Below are positions 18,805 through 28,252 of a stretch of 64,000 nt of DNA, piece by piece. Every line of letters begins with the position of its first letter. Positions within the stretch are counted from its first letter, which is position 1. A program made the position numbers and the translations under genes. The notes under the pieces are model-generated. The model made no database searches, had not been told where the DNA came from, and was given only the letters and a program-made list of their open reading frames with translations. The stretch is from Fuerstiella sp. (GTDB taxonomy: Bacteria > Planctomycetota > Planctomycetia > Planctomycetales > Planctomycetaceae): the NCBI GenBank assembly GCA_022447225.1, contig JAKVAZ010000006.1, forward strand, positions 248,001 through 312,000. Reading direction: 5' to 3'.

Positions 18805-20280
18805 CTATGACAGGATCGGCAGCAGTTCGGTCGACCCGTGCTGAACCTCGTGAGTGACAATCGATCCAATCAGGGTCGTGCCCGTGCAGTCGCGAACTTC
18901 GATTTCCGCTGTACTGCCGGCGAGTCGTGGATTACCGTCGAACACGACGATCCGATCACATTCGGAACGTCCCGTAAGTTGAGCTGACAAAGACGTGCCT
19001 GGCAGCGGATGGTCATCACGAGCAGCCTGTTTTATTGCTGATTTGCTGAGCCCTTCTACCAGAACACTGACCTTATTGCCGATAAATGCAGCATTATCTT
19101 CTTCGCTAATGTGGTTCTGCAGCTCAAGCATCTCATTATTGCGACGACGTTTAATACTGTCGGCAATATCGTCGGGAAACATCTGTTTCGCTTTTGTCCC
19201 GTCACGCTCACTGTATTTGAATATGAAACTGTTTTTGAAACGGTAATCACGCACAGCCTTCATTGATTTCTGATGAGCTTCCTCGGTTTCACCACAAAAG
19301 CCCACGATGAAATCACTGGAGACAGAACAATCCGGAATCGTCGCTCGAATACGGTGCATCATGTCGTCGTAGTCTTCGACCGTGTAACCCCGTTTCATTC
19401 GTCTGAGGACTTCATTGCACCCGTGCTGCAACGGAACATGCAGATAACGCAGCGCTTTGGGCAAATCACGAATCGCCTGCAGCAAATCATCTGTCATGTC
19501 TTTGGGATAATTCGTGACGAATCGAATACGCTCGATACCGTCTGTCTCATGAATCCGTTCGAGCAGGTCCGATAGTCGATACACCCGTCCGTTCTCTTTG
19601 TGCCGGTAACTGTTTACCGTCTGTCCCAGCAAGGTTATCTCTTTGACACCCTGGCCGGCCAGAACACGCACCTCGTTGGCGATCTGCGAGGGAGGCCGGC
19701 TTTGTTCCGGACCGCGTGTCGTGGGAACAACGCAGTATGTACAGAATTTGTCGCAGCCGATCATAATTCGCACGAAAGCCTGAAACGGCGTTGGCCTCAT
19801 TTCGGGATCACGCAGGGGATCATAGCTTTGAAAACTCCCGGCAATTTCTGAAACGCTGCCGTCACGGCGCCCCAAACTTACAGCCTTACGTCGCACACGT
19901 TTTTCCGCACTTCTGGTTTGCTGAATCAGCCGAGGGATTTCCGCCAGCTGTCCGGTACCTGCGACAAAGTCCACATGCGGAGCCCGACGAAAGATCAAAT
20001 CCTGATCTTTTTGAGCCATACACCCCATGACCCCAATGACTTTCTGCGGGTTGTTCCTCCTCGCGTATTTCAAACGACCAAGTGCGCTGTAGATCTTGTG
20101 TTCGGCATGCTCACGAACACTGCAGGTGTTGAACAAAATGGTATCAGCCCGTTTCGGACTGTCGGTAAGCACGTAACCGTCCTGTCGCAACGCGGCCACC
20201 ACCAGTTCACTGTCCAGCATGTTCATCTGGCAGCCGACTGTTTCGATATACAACCGGTGATTGTGGTCCTGATCAGTCAT
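18805..20280 (-). CDS. miaB: tRNA-2-methylthio-N6-dimethylallyladenosine synthase
   Basis: Radical-SAM methylthiotransferase, 491 residues, that adds a methylthio group to i6A37 of tRNAs reading UNN codons. The UPF0004 domain ligates the auxiliary [4Fe-4S] cluster through C17 (IETVGCQMN), C53 (NTCSVREHAEHK) and C87 (GVMGCMAQ). The radical-SAM cluster uses C176, C180 and C183 in GCDKFCTYCVVP. A C-terminal TRAM domain follows from about residue 415. NTCSVREHAEHKIYS is specific to MiaB rather than RimO or MtaB. It is downstream of efp, making a translation-fidelity group with fusA and epmB. Confidence 0.95.
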   Translation of the reverse strand: MTDQDHNHRLYIETVGCQMNMLDSELVVAALRQDGYVLTDSPKRADTILFNTCSVREHAEHKIYSALGRLKYARRNNPQKVIGVMGCMAQKDQDLIFRRAPHVDFVAGTGQLAEIPRLIQQTRSAEKRVRRKAVSLGRRDGSVSEIAGSFQSYDPLRDPEMRPTPFQAFVRIMIGCDKFCTYCVVPTTRGPEQSRPPSQIANEVRVLAGQGVKEITLLGQTVNSYRHKENGRVYRLSDLLERIHETDGIERIRFVTNYPKDMTDDLLQAIRDLPKALRYLHVPLQHGCNEVLRRMKRGYTVEDYDDMMHRIRATIPDCSVSSDFIVGFCGETEEAHQKSMKAVRDYRFKNSFIFKYSERDGTKAKQMFPDDIADSIKRRRNNEMLELQNHISEEDNAAFIGNKVSVLVEGLSKSAIKQAARDDHPLPGTSLSAQLTGRSECDRIVVFDGNPRLAGSTAEIEVRDCTGTTLIGSIVTHEVQHGSTELLPILS

Positions 20281-20405
20281 GTCGACGATTGATAATGCTC
20301 TGATGATTGCTCAGACGAAAAAAGTAATCGGAACCCCGCAAAGCCTGGGCGGAGTTTGCTGTATTTGAAGTCCGTCCGGGCAGGCCACCGATTCACGACA
20401 GCGAG

Positions 20406-20444
20406 GATCCGACAGATCACCGTCTGAGAACGGTGCCCCGGATC
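20406..20444 (-). terminator. Hairpin overlapping the efp stop codon
   Basis: Outer arms GATCC (20406-20410) and GGATC (20440-20444) enclose CACCGT/ACGGTG (20418-20423 with 20430-20435). No clear U-tract follows on the minus strand, so it may act as a processing or stability element rather than a true terminator. Confidence 0.4.
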
Positions 20445-21012
20445 AGGACTGAACACGTTCCATATACGATCCGGATTCTACGTCAATTTTAACCTTGTCC
20501 CCCTGGCGAATAAACGCAGGAACCTGAATCTCCACACCGCAGTCGGTGGTCGCTGCTTTGGTCACATTAGTCGCGGTATCTCCCTTGGCTGCAGGTTCGG
20601 TGTAGGTAATCTCCATCGTCACCTGCTGTGGAGGAGTCATGCTGATAAGCTGCCCGTTCCAGAACAGTAACTGCACAGGGGTGCCTTCAATCAGAAACGT
20701 CATTTGATGGCCGCAAATGACGGCAGGTAGTGAATACTGTTCAAATGTGTCGTTGTCCAGAAAGTAAAAATTTTCACCATCACGATAAGAGTAAGACCCA
20801 TCGCTTCGATGTACGTCCGCGGCTTCCATTCCGTCTCCACTACGGTAGGTCCGGTCAAGAATGGTGCCCTTCAGCAGGTTCCGCAGCTTTGTTTTATACA
20901 GCGCCTGTCCCTTTCCGGGTTTTACGAAATTTGTTTCGATCATTTCGTAGGGTTCCCCGTCCAGAAGAACTTTGATTCCTTTGCGAAAGTCGCTGGTGGA
21001 GATGTTGGCCAT
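20443..21012 (-). CDS. efp: Translation elongation factor P
   Basis: 189 residues with three beta-barrel domains, the standard EF-P length. It relieves ribosome stalling at polyproline stretches. The tip loop reads KPGKGQALYK with Lys34 at the position that EpmA/EpmB beta-lysylates in E. coli. The C-terminal domain ends GDKVKIDVESGSYMERV, typical of the family. The epmB gene sits divergently 121 bases away, so Lys34 modification is very likely, although the ligase EpmA is not in this window. The start is clear from the conserved MANISTSDFRKG. Confidence 0.96.
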   Translation of the reverse strand: MANISTSDFRKGIKVLLDGEPYEMIETNFVKPGKGQALYKTKLRNLLKGTILDRTYRSGDGMEAADVHRSDGSYSYRDGENFYFLDNDTFEQYSLPAVICGHQMTFLIEGTPVQLLFWNGQLISMTPPQQVTMEITYTEPAAKGDTATNVTKAATTDCGVEIQVPAFIRQGDKVKIDVESGSYMERVQS

Positions 21013-21133
21013 TGGAGTCGTTGTCCAGCTGTGATATTCTTGCGGAACGCAACGATTTTGCGCCCGTTATGATAAGACATGCGTTTTTACAGGGGTAAAA
21101 CGTTAACACAACGCCCACGGTGAGTGAATCCTG

Positions 21134-22243
21134 ATGTCGCCGCTTCTCAGATCAAACGCAGTGAATTCCGCGGAAGCAGCCCATTCCCACGAGCAAACGA
21201 AAACCGCCGGTTTGCAGACCATCGAATGCGATTCGACGTGGCAGCGTGATCTCGCTAAGGCCATCCGAACACCACTGCAGTTGCTCACAGCTCTTGAACT
21301 GACAGGCGACGACATTCCCGGGCTATCATGGTTGGCGGCGACCGATTATCCGTTGCTGGTCCCCCAAAGTTTCGTGGACCGTATGGAAATCGGTAACCCG
21401 CTGGATCCGTTACTGCTGCAGGTACTTCCGGTGAACGCTGAAGTGCAGACTGCAGAGGGATTTGTAGCCGATGCTGTGGGTGACCAGCAGGCCAGACGGG
21501 CCCCCGGAATGCTGCAGAAGTATCACGGCCGCGCTCTGTTGATCGCTGCAGGCAGTTGCGCGGTCCACTGTCGTTATTGTTTTCGGCGCAGCTACCCCTA
21601 TGGGAATGAACCACGACGTCTTGAAGACTGGAATCCGGCTCTGAATCAGCTGACAGAGGATAAGACACTTTCCGAGGTGATTCTGAGTGGTGGCGATCCA
21701 CTGATGCTGCCGGATGTTCGACTTGCACAACTCATGGAGCGAATCGATGCGATCGACCACATTGATCGTATTCGCATTCACACACGACTGCCGATTGTGC
21801 TTCCCTCGCGCATCCAGGACGATTTATTGACATTGTCGGCGTCAACTCGAGCGCAGGTAATTGTTGTCGTACACATCAATCACGCCAATGAAGTCCAGGC
21901 AGACTGCCGGCAGGCCCTACAGCGACTTGTCTCTTCCGGGATTCCGGTTTTGAATCAAACTGTGTTGCTCAACGGGATCAATGATACCGTTGATGCACTG
22001 GAATCGCTCAGCAACTCACTGATTAACATTGGTGTGATGCCGTACTATCTGCATCAGCTCGACCGAGTCACCGGAACTGCTCATTTTGAAGTGGATCCTG
22101 AAACGGGACGTCGGCTCATCGCAGAACTGCGCCGTCGCATGCCCGGATATGCGGTGCCCCGTTTTGTTCAGGAACTCCCGGGCGCCGACAGCAAAACTCC
22201 GCTTGATTCACCAATTGACGTGGGTTCATTTTCTGCATCGTGA
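21134..22243 (+). CDS. epmB: EF-P (R)-beta-lysylation protein EpmB, lysine 2,3-aminomutase family
   Basis: Radical-SAM, PLP-dependent aminomutase, 369 residues, of the short KamA-related type that converts (R)-alpha-lysine to beta-lysine for EF-P. The cluster motif C142-x3-C146-x2-C149 lies in GSCAVHCRYCFRR; LSGGDPLML and IRIHTRLPIVLPSR follow. The PLP lysine should lie in the C-terminal part. The N-terminus (TWQRDLAKAIRTPLQLLTAL) matches EpmB rather than catabolic lysine aminomutase. Divergent placement next to efp supports the assignment. It overlaps no neighbour if the next gene starts at 22392. Confidence 0.93.
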   Translation: MSPLLRSNAVNSAEAAHSHEQTKTAGLQTIECDSTWQRDLAKAIRTPLQLLTALELTGDDIPGLSWLAATDYPLLVPQSFVDRMEIGNPLDPLLLQVLPVNAEVQTAEGFVADAVGDQQARRAPGMLQKYHGRALLIAAGSCAVHCRYCFRRSYPYGNEPRRLEDWNPALNQLTEDKTLSEVILSGGDPLMLPDVRLAQLMERIDAIDHIDRIRIHTRLPIVLPSRIQDDLLTLSASTRAQVIVVVHINHANEVQADCRQALQRLVSSGIPVLNQTVLLNGINDTVDALESLSNSLINIGVMPYYLHQLDRVTGTAHFEVDPETGRRLIAELRRRMPGYAVPRFVQELPGADSKTPLDSPIDVGSFSAS

Positions 22244-22391
22244 TCGTTTCCACGACATTGCTGAAAGCCGTCGCGGTATCCAGTTGCTGCGGCCCCAACC
22301 CGCTTCTATCATGAGGTCACGTTATCAAAGTGGAACATCTCACGCTGTTTGTGAAGGTCGTTCCGCAGCCAACCCTTACGGAAACGTTCGT

Positions 22392-24170
22392 ATGCTCAGT
22401 CTGTCCGCCGATTATAAAACCAGCCACGGGCCGCTTCCTCATCACACCTCTGAATATTCGTCTTTCTTTTTCAGTGCAAATGGATGGTGGAATCTCACCC
22501 GCAGCGTGCTTGCAGCGAGTCTTTGCCTGGTGGTCCTCAGTCACGACCATCATGTCGCTGCGCAGCAGGTGGTACAAAAAGAACAACCTGAGGGAAAACA
22601 AAAGCCATCCCCGTTCAAGGAACCTCAGAAACGCTCAAAGAAAATTCGAAGTAATCCGGGAACATGGAATCCGATTGTCGACACCACGGATGTGTTCCCG
22701 GGTAATCGAAGTGTCGATGAGCGTGGCCGATTTAACCTCTATGACGGGGTACTCGGTGTCAAAATTCGGGTCGAACAGGCACAACGTTCGGAACCACTGC
22801 TGGAAGCCAACCCCGACTGGGAGAGGAACTCGATCTCTCCGTTGTTCATCTGGAAGGCCGACGGTCTGTACCACATGATTTACGAAGCCTCCGGCAGAAC
22901 GTGTACGGCCACCAGTGTGGATGGTCTGGACTGGGAGCGTCCTGAGCTGGGACAGGTCGAATTCGAGGGCTCATCGAAAAACAATATCCTTGCTAACGGC
23001 ATCAAGGGAGCCACCGGCGTCTTCTACGATCCACATGCGGATCCACAGGAGCGTTTCAAAGCCATGGGTGGTGACATGAACTGGTACGACCCCGAAACCC
23101 TGCAGCCGCTCGACGGGGAAATCGCCTGGCAACGCTGGCTCGCATTTCAAAAAGAACCAGAAACGTATAAGGGACCACGATCCGAAATCTGGGGACGAAC
23201 TCTGGGATGGGTCTCACCCGACGGACTCGACTGGAAAGAACTGGAACAGCCACTCGGAAACCGCGCCGTAAACGGGGGTATCTCCGGCTACTACGATCCC
23301 ATCAAAGATGAATACATTGCTTATCTGCAGATCATGGGTGATCGCTCCGAAATGTTCCCCGGAATCGGATCAGGAGAAATCGAAGTCGAAACGCAGCGGC
23401 GGACGATCGGATTTTCCCGCACCAAAGATTTCCGTAACTGGCCGGCACCGAAGCTCATTCTGTCTCCCGACACGCAGGACGATCTCGACATTTCATTCTA
23501 CGGAGCTAACTACTTCCCCTACCCGGGACGTTCTGACCTGCACACAATGATCATTCCGATCTATCACCAGTCAACCGACGAGATTGATACACAGATCGCC
23601 TTTAGTCGCGACGGCGTCTTCTGGTCGCGACCGGAACGCCGCGCTCTGCACACCGTAGGACCGCTCGGCAGTGGCGAGGAAGCCATGGCCCATACCTGGC
23701 GCAGCGGCATGTTTGTGCTGCCGGACGGACGATGGGCCGTCCCGTACGCCGGGATTTCGAGGCCACACAACATTCCCGCAAAATACAGAGAAGACCTCGT
23801 GCCGTATTACAGACCTCGGCAGATTCGCTACGCGTTGTGGGAGCCTCATCGATTCTGCGGCATTGAGGCAGAGACCGAAGGCAAATTCACAATACCCACC
23901 ATTTACCGTCAGGCAAACGAAATCCGAATGAACTATCGCTGTGCTGCCGGTGGCTGGATCAGTGTGGAACTGATCAGTCGACGCACGGCCGTTTCCCCGG
24001 ATCCTGATGCAATTCCGGGCTTTTCTTTTGATGACTGTGATCGTCTGATCGGTGATGAAGCCGACAAAGTTCTGACCTGGAACGGCAACAGCGACATCTC
24101 TAAAATCGGCGGTACGGTTGCTCTGCGAATCAAAATGTTTCAGGCAAAACTCTTCGCCTATAAACTGTAA
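22392..24170 (+). CDS. Secreted five-bladed propeller, glycoside hydrolase family 32/43-like
   Basis: About 590 residues from the ATG at 22392; the open frame extends upstream into epmB, so other starts (22311, 22086) are less likely. A hydrophobic segment SVLAASLCLVVLSHDHHVAAQ looks like an export signal, though its N-terminal region is long. The body has the repeated blade pattern of GH32/GH43-type propellers: SPLFIWKADGLYHMIYEASG, SVDGLDWERPELG, GWVSPDGLDWKELEQP, FSRDGVFWSRPERRAL. Planctomycetes hold many such proteins, annotated as glycosyl hydrolases without a known substrate. I cannot see a clear catalytic triad, so activity is uncertain. It is probably exported and acts on sugars. Confidence 0.78.
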   Translation: MLSLSADYKTSHGPLPHHTSEYSSFFFSANGWWNLTRSVLAASLCLVVLSHDHHVAAQQVVQKEQPEGKQKPSPFKEPQKRSKKIRSNPGTWNPIVDTTDVFPGNRSVDERGRFNLYDGVLGVKIRVEQAQRSEPLLEANPDWERNSISPLFIWKADGLYHMIYEASGRTCTATSVDGLDWERPELGQVEFEGSSKNNILANGIKGATGVFYDPHADPQERFKAMGGDMNWYDPETLQPLDGEIAWQRWLAFQKEPETYKGPRSEIWGRTLGWVSPDGLDWKELEQPLGNRAVNGGISGYYDPIKDEYIAYLQIMGDRSEMFPGIGSGEIEVETQRRTIGFSRTKDFRNWPAPKLILSPDTQDDLDISFYGANYFPYPGRSDLHTMIIPIYHQSTDEIDTQIAFSRDGVFWSRPERRALHTVGPLGSGEEAMAHTWRSGMFVLPDGRWAVPYAGISRPHNIPAKYREDLVPYYRPRQIRYALWEPHRFCGIEAETEGKFTIPTIYRQANEIRMNYRCAAGGWISVELISRRTAVSPDPDAIPGFSFDDCDRLIGDEADKVLTWNGNSDISKIGGTVALRIKMFQAKLFAYKL

Positions 24171-24557
24171 AACAGCAATCGGTCCCCCAACGGGCCTGTC
24201 GCAGGACGCTCTCACAAATATTACTACTAACTGGACCGACAGCATTCAGTTCGGTGGTCCCGTTTAGTGAAACTCAATCAACGGAACACACCTGCTGACC
24301 GAACGAAATCCGGAGCGTGTGACTTTTTTTGGCAGCCTCCATTACGCAACAGCAGACCGGCATACCCTATTCCGAATCGGCGAATACGGGAAACCGTCAT
24401 ACGGGGTGCAACCCTGCTGATGAAGGAACCAGCCGGACTCCGGCCAGGTATATTCTTTAGCCAGGTCTTCTACAGCGATGGAGAATAATTTAGCCACACC
24501 AGGCAGCAATTTTTACGTCCGGGAATCGTCGCGCGAGAATAAACGTTTAACACACGT
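24171..24557. other. Intergenic region between convergent genes
   Basis: About 390 bases. A weak hairpin, ACCGA (24235-24239) with TCGGT (24251-24255), sits about 65 bases after the propeller gene and could help termination. The plus open frame 24267-24488 has no recognisable product. Confidence 0.4.
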
Positions 24558-27500
24558 CTAGCGACGAGAACTCAGGTACGACAGCAGATCGGCAACGTCC
24601 TGCGGTGCCATGTCGCGCAACTGCCCCTCAGGCATGATTGAGATTTTCTGCGGAATCAGCTCAATCACGTCCTGCGTTGAAAGACGCGTCGCTTTGGATT
24701 GACTGTCTTTCCTGAGCACAATTGTTTCCTTTGACCGTTCAGTCAGCAAACCGTTGTGCAGATTTCCCTCAGTTGTTACAGCCACAAATGAAACGTACTT
24801 CGCTTCAATTTGATCTGAAGGAGTTAACAGACTCGACAGTAAGGATCGGGGATCACGCTTCTCGCCGATCCGGGTGAGGTCAGGACCAAATTGCTTTCCC
24901 CGCTCCCCGACCTGGTGACAATTTTTGCAGTTCAGGCGCGAATCGTTGAAAAACAACTGTTCGCCTCGTGAGGCATTGCCAGCGATCGCCAGAATCTGTG
25001 ACGGGTTAAGTTTGACTGGTTTTCTTCGCTGCTCTTCGGGAATAAAATCCTCGAACAGGTCTCTGATCTGAAGATTGTCCAGTTCACCAGCCCTTGCGAT
25101 GATTCTGTCCCTGACATCCGTCGTCAACTGCTGTTCGCGCATGAGGGCGGCAAGCATCAGGCCACCGCTAATGTTTTCAAGCAGCTGGTCAATTAAATCA
25201 GCCTGTTCTCCTCGATCCGATTCAAGATCCTGAATGGCCACAAGCTGACGGTCGCGTAATTCCCTCAGTTCATCTGCTTCGTCGGCGTCTACGGAAGGAA
25301 TTTCCGTGATCCAGTCATATAAGAGTTGCAACCCCTGCTGATCAATAACCCAGGACCCAATATGCGGCATTCGCCCACGGCCGAGTTTTGCCATCCTGTA
25401 GAACAGAACTGAACGATACGGGTCGCCCGCCGCGATAAGTCGAGCATCACGAATACCAAAATTCCCCTGAGTGAGCGTACTGTCCAGCAGACCCGTCTCG
25501 TCCAGTTTCAATTCCGCCTGCAGACGGAATTGTGCCGTGCCTGCTCCTCCATGTCCGTGGCAATGCGCACAATTCACGTCCAGGTAAGCTCGAGCTCTCT
25601 GCTGCACTGAACCATGATTGTCCCAGGGTGAACGCAACGGAGACGCACTGGCTTTAGGTTCGCTGACAAACAGGTTGATATGCGTCAGCGTGTGGAGCTG
25701 ATCGTCTACCACTTCTCCATAGGTGTGCTGCCGGGTGAGCTGTTGCTCGTCAAAGCCGAGCACGTGCCTGGCGCGCTTTGAGTGACAAATCATACATTCA
25801 CTTCGTCCCGAGAAATGCCACGTCTGCTGACGCGTTCCATCAGGCGAGTCAGGATCAATGACCGAATACTTTCGCTGTTCTCCCTCGGACGACGCCAAGA
25901 TCGCATCCGTACCGTCTTCATTCCAGATGTAAGTATAAGCTCTCCAAACGTCTTCATCCTGATGCAAAATCTGTGTTTCGACTGGTCGCTCATTCGATGG
26001 CTGGACAGATTCTGAAGCAGCAACGTTCAAAAACAGACTCTTGACAAACACGGTACCGTCCGGATATTTCCATGTGCCTTTGCGCCCTTCCAGCGCAGGG
26101 CGACCACCGACAAGCTGGCGGCCGTCACCACCGTCCTCCAGCAGCGGATCATTCTTCTCGAACAATCCGATCTGTCCGCTTTCCGGTATGCCCAGCCAGC
26201 GTTCTGCTCGCGCACCATCTGCCCATGGTTCGGCGTTGATAGAATAGGGAATGACTCCTGGTGCCATCTGGTGATCGGTGACCGAAGCAAACAATCCGGT
26301 CTGACTGAGCGTCCTGGGGAAATCCTGGTTGACATCATTCGCGGTGTTGTATGCCAGTTCGTGAATCGTACCGCCGGCATAATCAACCAGGTAAAAGTCG
26401 CCATTCTGATTCTCAGCAAACGCGATAATTTTCATCGAGGTGTCAGTCAGTTCCTGTTTCCAGGTGACTTGTGTTCCGTCGTATCGGAGTCCCCACACCT
26501 TGCCGGTCACGTAATCACTGTAAATGTACGCACCGTACAATTCGCCGAGTTCCTTACCACGGTAAACGCGACCTCCGGTGAGCGACCGAGCTTCATCACG
26601 TGGATGCACGATGACAGCCGATCGGATCGGGGTCGGCCCCGGTTCCATATCGGGCCGCATAAACTGTCCACCTTCAACGATACTCCAGCCGTAGTTCCCC
26701 CCCTTCTCGATAAAGAACACCGGCTCCCACAGATCGAGTCCGACATCACCGAGCCACAAATCTCCGGTTACTGAATCGAAGCTGATCTTCCACGGATTCT
26801 TGAAACCGTATGCCCAGACAGCTGGTTCGGCACCCTCATGGTTCACAAACGGATTGTCCGCAGGAATCGCATAGGCATTGCCGTCCTGTTGATGATCAAT
26901 ATCGATCCGCAGTACGGCCGACTTGAAATCACTGATATCCTGGCCCGTGTTATTTTCATCGATCGGGTAAGGAGGCCCGCCGTCACCTGTGGTGATATAC
27001 AGGTATCCGTCGGGTCCAAATTTAATGCATCCCCCGTTGTGTCCGCCTGTCCACCATGTGAGGATCACCTGTTCGCTGTCCGGATCAAGGCGTGGTGGAT
27101 CGCTCCTGGTCAGATCGAACCGGGACACGTGGGCATTACCGTGAAAGCCCTCTTTGCCGCCCAGGTAGCAAACATACACGAAACGATTTTGCTCGAAATC
27201 GGGATGGAACGTCAGACCATAGACGTGCTGGAAGTCCTCTTTAAACTCCTTGAAGTTTACGAGCAACTCCACATCTTCCTGACGGCAATCCGGTCGGTTC
27301 GGAAACGAAAATATTTTCCCCGACAACTCTGCGAGATACCAACGGTCGCTTCCTGGAGCGGTCGTGAGGACCGTGGGGTCCTTGAACTTCAGATTTGGGA
27401 AAACACGGGCAACTCTGTAGGGTGACGGCGGATCCGGCGTCCCGCGCACCTGCGACGACGTCCAGGGTATTCTTTCGGCAATACCTGCGGTCCCGGTCGC

Positions 27501-27623
27501 CTGTCGTGACACACCTTCGTCCGCAACCAACTTCCCGTCCAACAGGCTGATCAGGAAAACAAATGAAAGCCCGATGACTGAACAGAGCGATCGACCGGTG
27601 ACGAAACCTTTAATAATACGCAT
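24558..27623 (-). CDS. Sugar dehydrogenase propeller fused to c-type cytochrome domains
   Basis: 1021 residues with an N-terminal signal anchor (SVIGLSFVFLISLLDG). Residues about 60-425 are a PQQ-type glucose/sorbosone dehydrogenase propeller, with VYGLTFHPDFEQN, GGHNGGCIKFGPDGYLYITTGDGG and GYGFKNPW-like blades. Residues about 435-780 form a conserved heme-associated module with two CxxCH motifs, CMICH (610-614) and CAHCH (685-689). A C-terminal planctomycete-type cytochrome c domain has CKNCH (899-903) and a PDLTRIG loop with later Met residues as possible axial ligands. Three hemes are therefore expected. It should oxidise a sugar or alcohol in the periplasm and pass electrons to the respiratory chain. 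Substrate unknown. Confidence 0.9.
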   Translation of the reverse strand: MRIIKGFVTGRSLCSVIGLSFVFLISLLDGKLVADEGVSRQATGTAGIAERIPWTSSQVRGTPDPPSPYRVARVFPNLKFKDPTVLTTAPGSDRWYLAELSGKIFSFPNRPDCRQEDVELLVNFKEFKEDFQHVYGLTFHPDFEQNRFVYVCYLGGKEGFHGNAHVSRFDLTRSDPPRLDPDSEQVILTWWTGGHNGGCIKFGPDGYLYITTGDGGPPYPIDENNTGQDISDFKSAVLRIDIDHQQDGNAYAIPADNPFVNHEGAEPAVWAYGFKNPWKISFDSVTGDLWLGDVGLDLWEPVFFIEKGGNYGWSIVEGGQFMRPDMEPGPTPIRSAVIVHPRDEARSLTGGRVYRGKELGELYGAYIYSDYVTGKVWGLRYDGTQVTWKQELTDTSMKIIAFAENQNGDFYLVDYAGGTIHELAYNTANDVNQDFPRTLSQTGLFASVTDHQMAPGVIPYSINAEPWADGARAERWLGIPESGQIGLFEKNDPLLEDGGDGRQLVGGRPALEGRKGTWKYPDGTVFVKSLFLNVAASESVQPSNERPVETQILHQDEDVWRAYTYIWNEDGTDAILASSEGEQRKYSVIDPDSPDGTRQQTWHFSGRSECMICHSKRARHVLGFDEQQLTRQHTYGEVVDDQLHTLTHINLFVSEPKASASPLRSPWDNHGSVQQRARAYLDVNCAHCHGHGGAGTAQFRLQAELKLDETGLLDSTLTQGNFGIRDARLIAAGDPYRSVLFYRMAKLGRGRMPHIGSWVIDQQGLQLLYDWITEIPSVDADEADELRELRDRQLVAIQDLESDRGEQADLIDQLLENISGGLMLAALMREQQLTTDVRDRIIARAGELDNLQIRDLFEDFIPEEQRRKPVKLNPSQILAIAGNASRGEQLFFNDSRLNCKNCHQVGERGKQFGPDLTRIGEKRDPRSLLSSLLTPSDQIEAKYVSFVAVTTEGNLHNGLLTERSKETIVLRKDSQSKATRLSTQDVIELIPQKISIMPEGQLRDMAPQDVADLLSYLSSRR

Positions 27624-27715
27624 ACCTGCCCGTTACACTGTTTCCCCGAAACTATCTGACGAAAACCACAGGTCAGAGCCACATGAAGACCCTGGTGTTG
27701 GCAGTCCGGAATTAA

Positions 27716-28132
27716 TTATAAGAAGTCTCTGAGCTCAATATCGATTTTGTTCTCTTCTCCGGGCACAACCGTGATTTCCAGGGGCGTGGTAAAAAGATTT
27801 ACAAACGGAAGTGGAACCCTCGGGCCACCCGTGGTGTCTTCGTAGTTTGTAATCACCACTTTATGAACGCCGTGAAGGCCACCATCTCCCTTCTCATAGG
27901 TCGAAAGATAGTAATCACCATTGTCAACACGACCGGCCCCATTCTTTGTCCTGCCTCCGCCCTGGGGAAAGGTTAAAATTTCTGCCCATCCGATCGGGTC
28001 ACCATCCAGTGTCACTCTTCCGGAAACGGGTGAGCAATCCGGCAAAGTCTCTCCGCCACCACACCCGGAAAAAAGCAGCAGGCAAAAAGCCACCAAAGGT
28101 ACCGATCCATATTTCAAGTCGATTGTCATCAT
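27716..28132 (-). CDS. Small lipoprotein, partner of DUF1559 protein
   Basis: 138 residues from the ATG at 28132 (a second ATG follows at 28129), with GGCGG-like ribosome-binding bases just upstream. The signal ends in a lipobox, LLLFSGCGGG, so the protein is predicted to be lipid-anchored. The mature part begins SPVSGRVTLDGDPIGWAEI, the carboxypeptidase-regulatory/transthyretin-like beta sandwich often found next to DUF1559 genes in planctomycetes. Function unknown. It lies behind the DUF1559 gene, with a strong terminator between them, so it is probably expressed at a lower level by read-through or from its own promoter. Confidence 0.85.
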   Translation of the reverse strand: MMTIDLKYGSVPLVAFCLLLFSGCGGGETLPDCSPVSGRVTLDGDPIGWAEILTFPQGGGRTKNGAGRVDNGDYYLSTYEKGDGGLHGVHKVVITNYEDTTGGPRVPLPFVNLFTTPLEITVVPGEENKIDIELRDFL

Positions 28133-28185
28133 CCATCCGCCACAAAAAAACCAAAGTTTGTCAACGCAACTACGACTCAAACAAC

Positions 28186-28226
28186 AAAAAAAAACAGCCC
28201 GGGAACTGTGAAGAACCCGGACTGTA
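28186..28226 (-). terminator. Strong intrinsic terminator after the DUF1559 gene
   Basis: On the minus strand a ten-pair stem ACAGTCCGGG/CCCGGGCTGT is followed at once by nine Ts. It separates the DUF1559 gene from the lipoprotein gene and probably sets their expression ratio. Confidence 0.93.
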
Positions 28227-28252
28227 AAATAATCAAACGTCAACAGCAAGTC

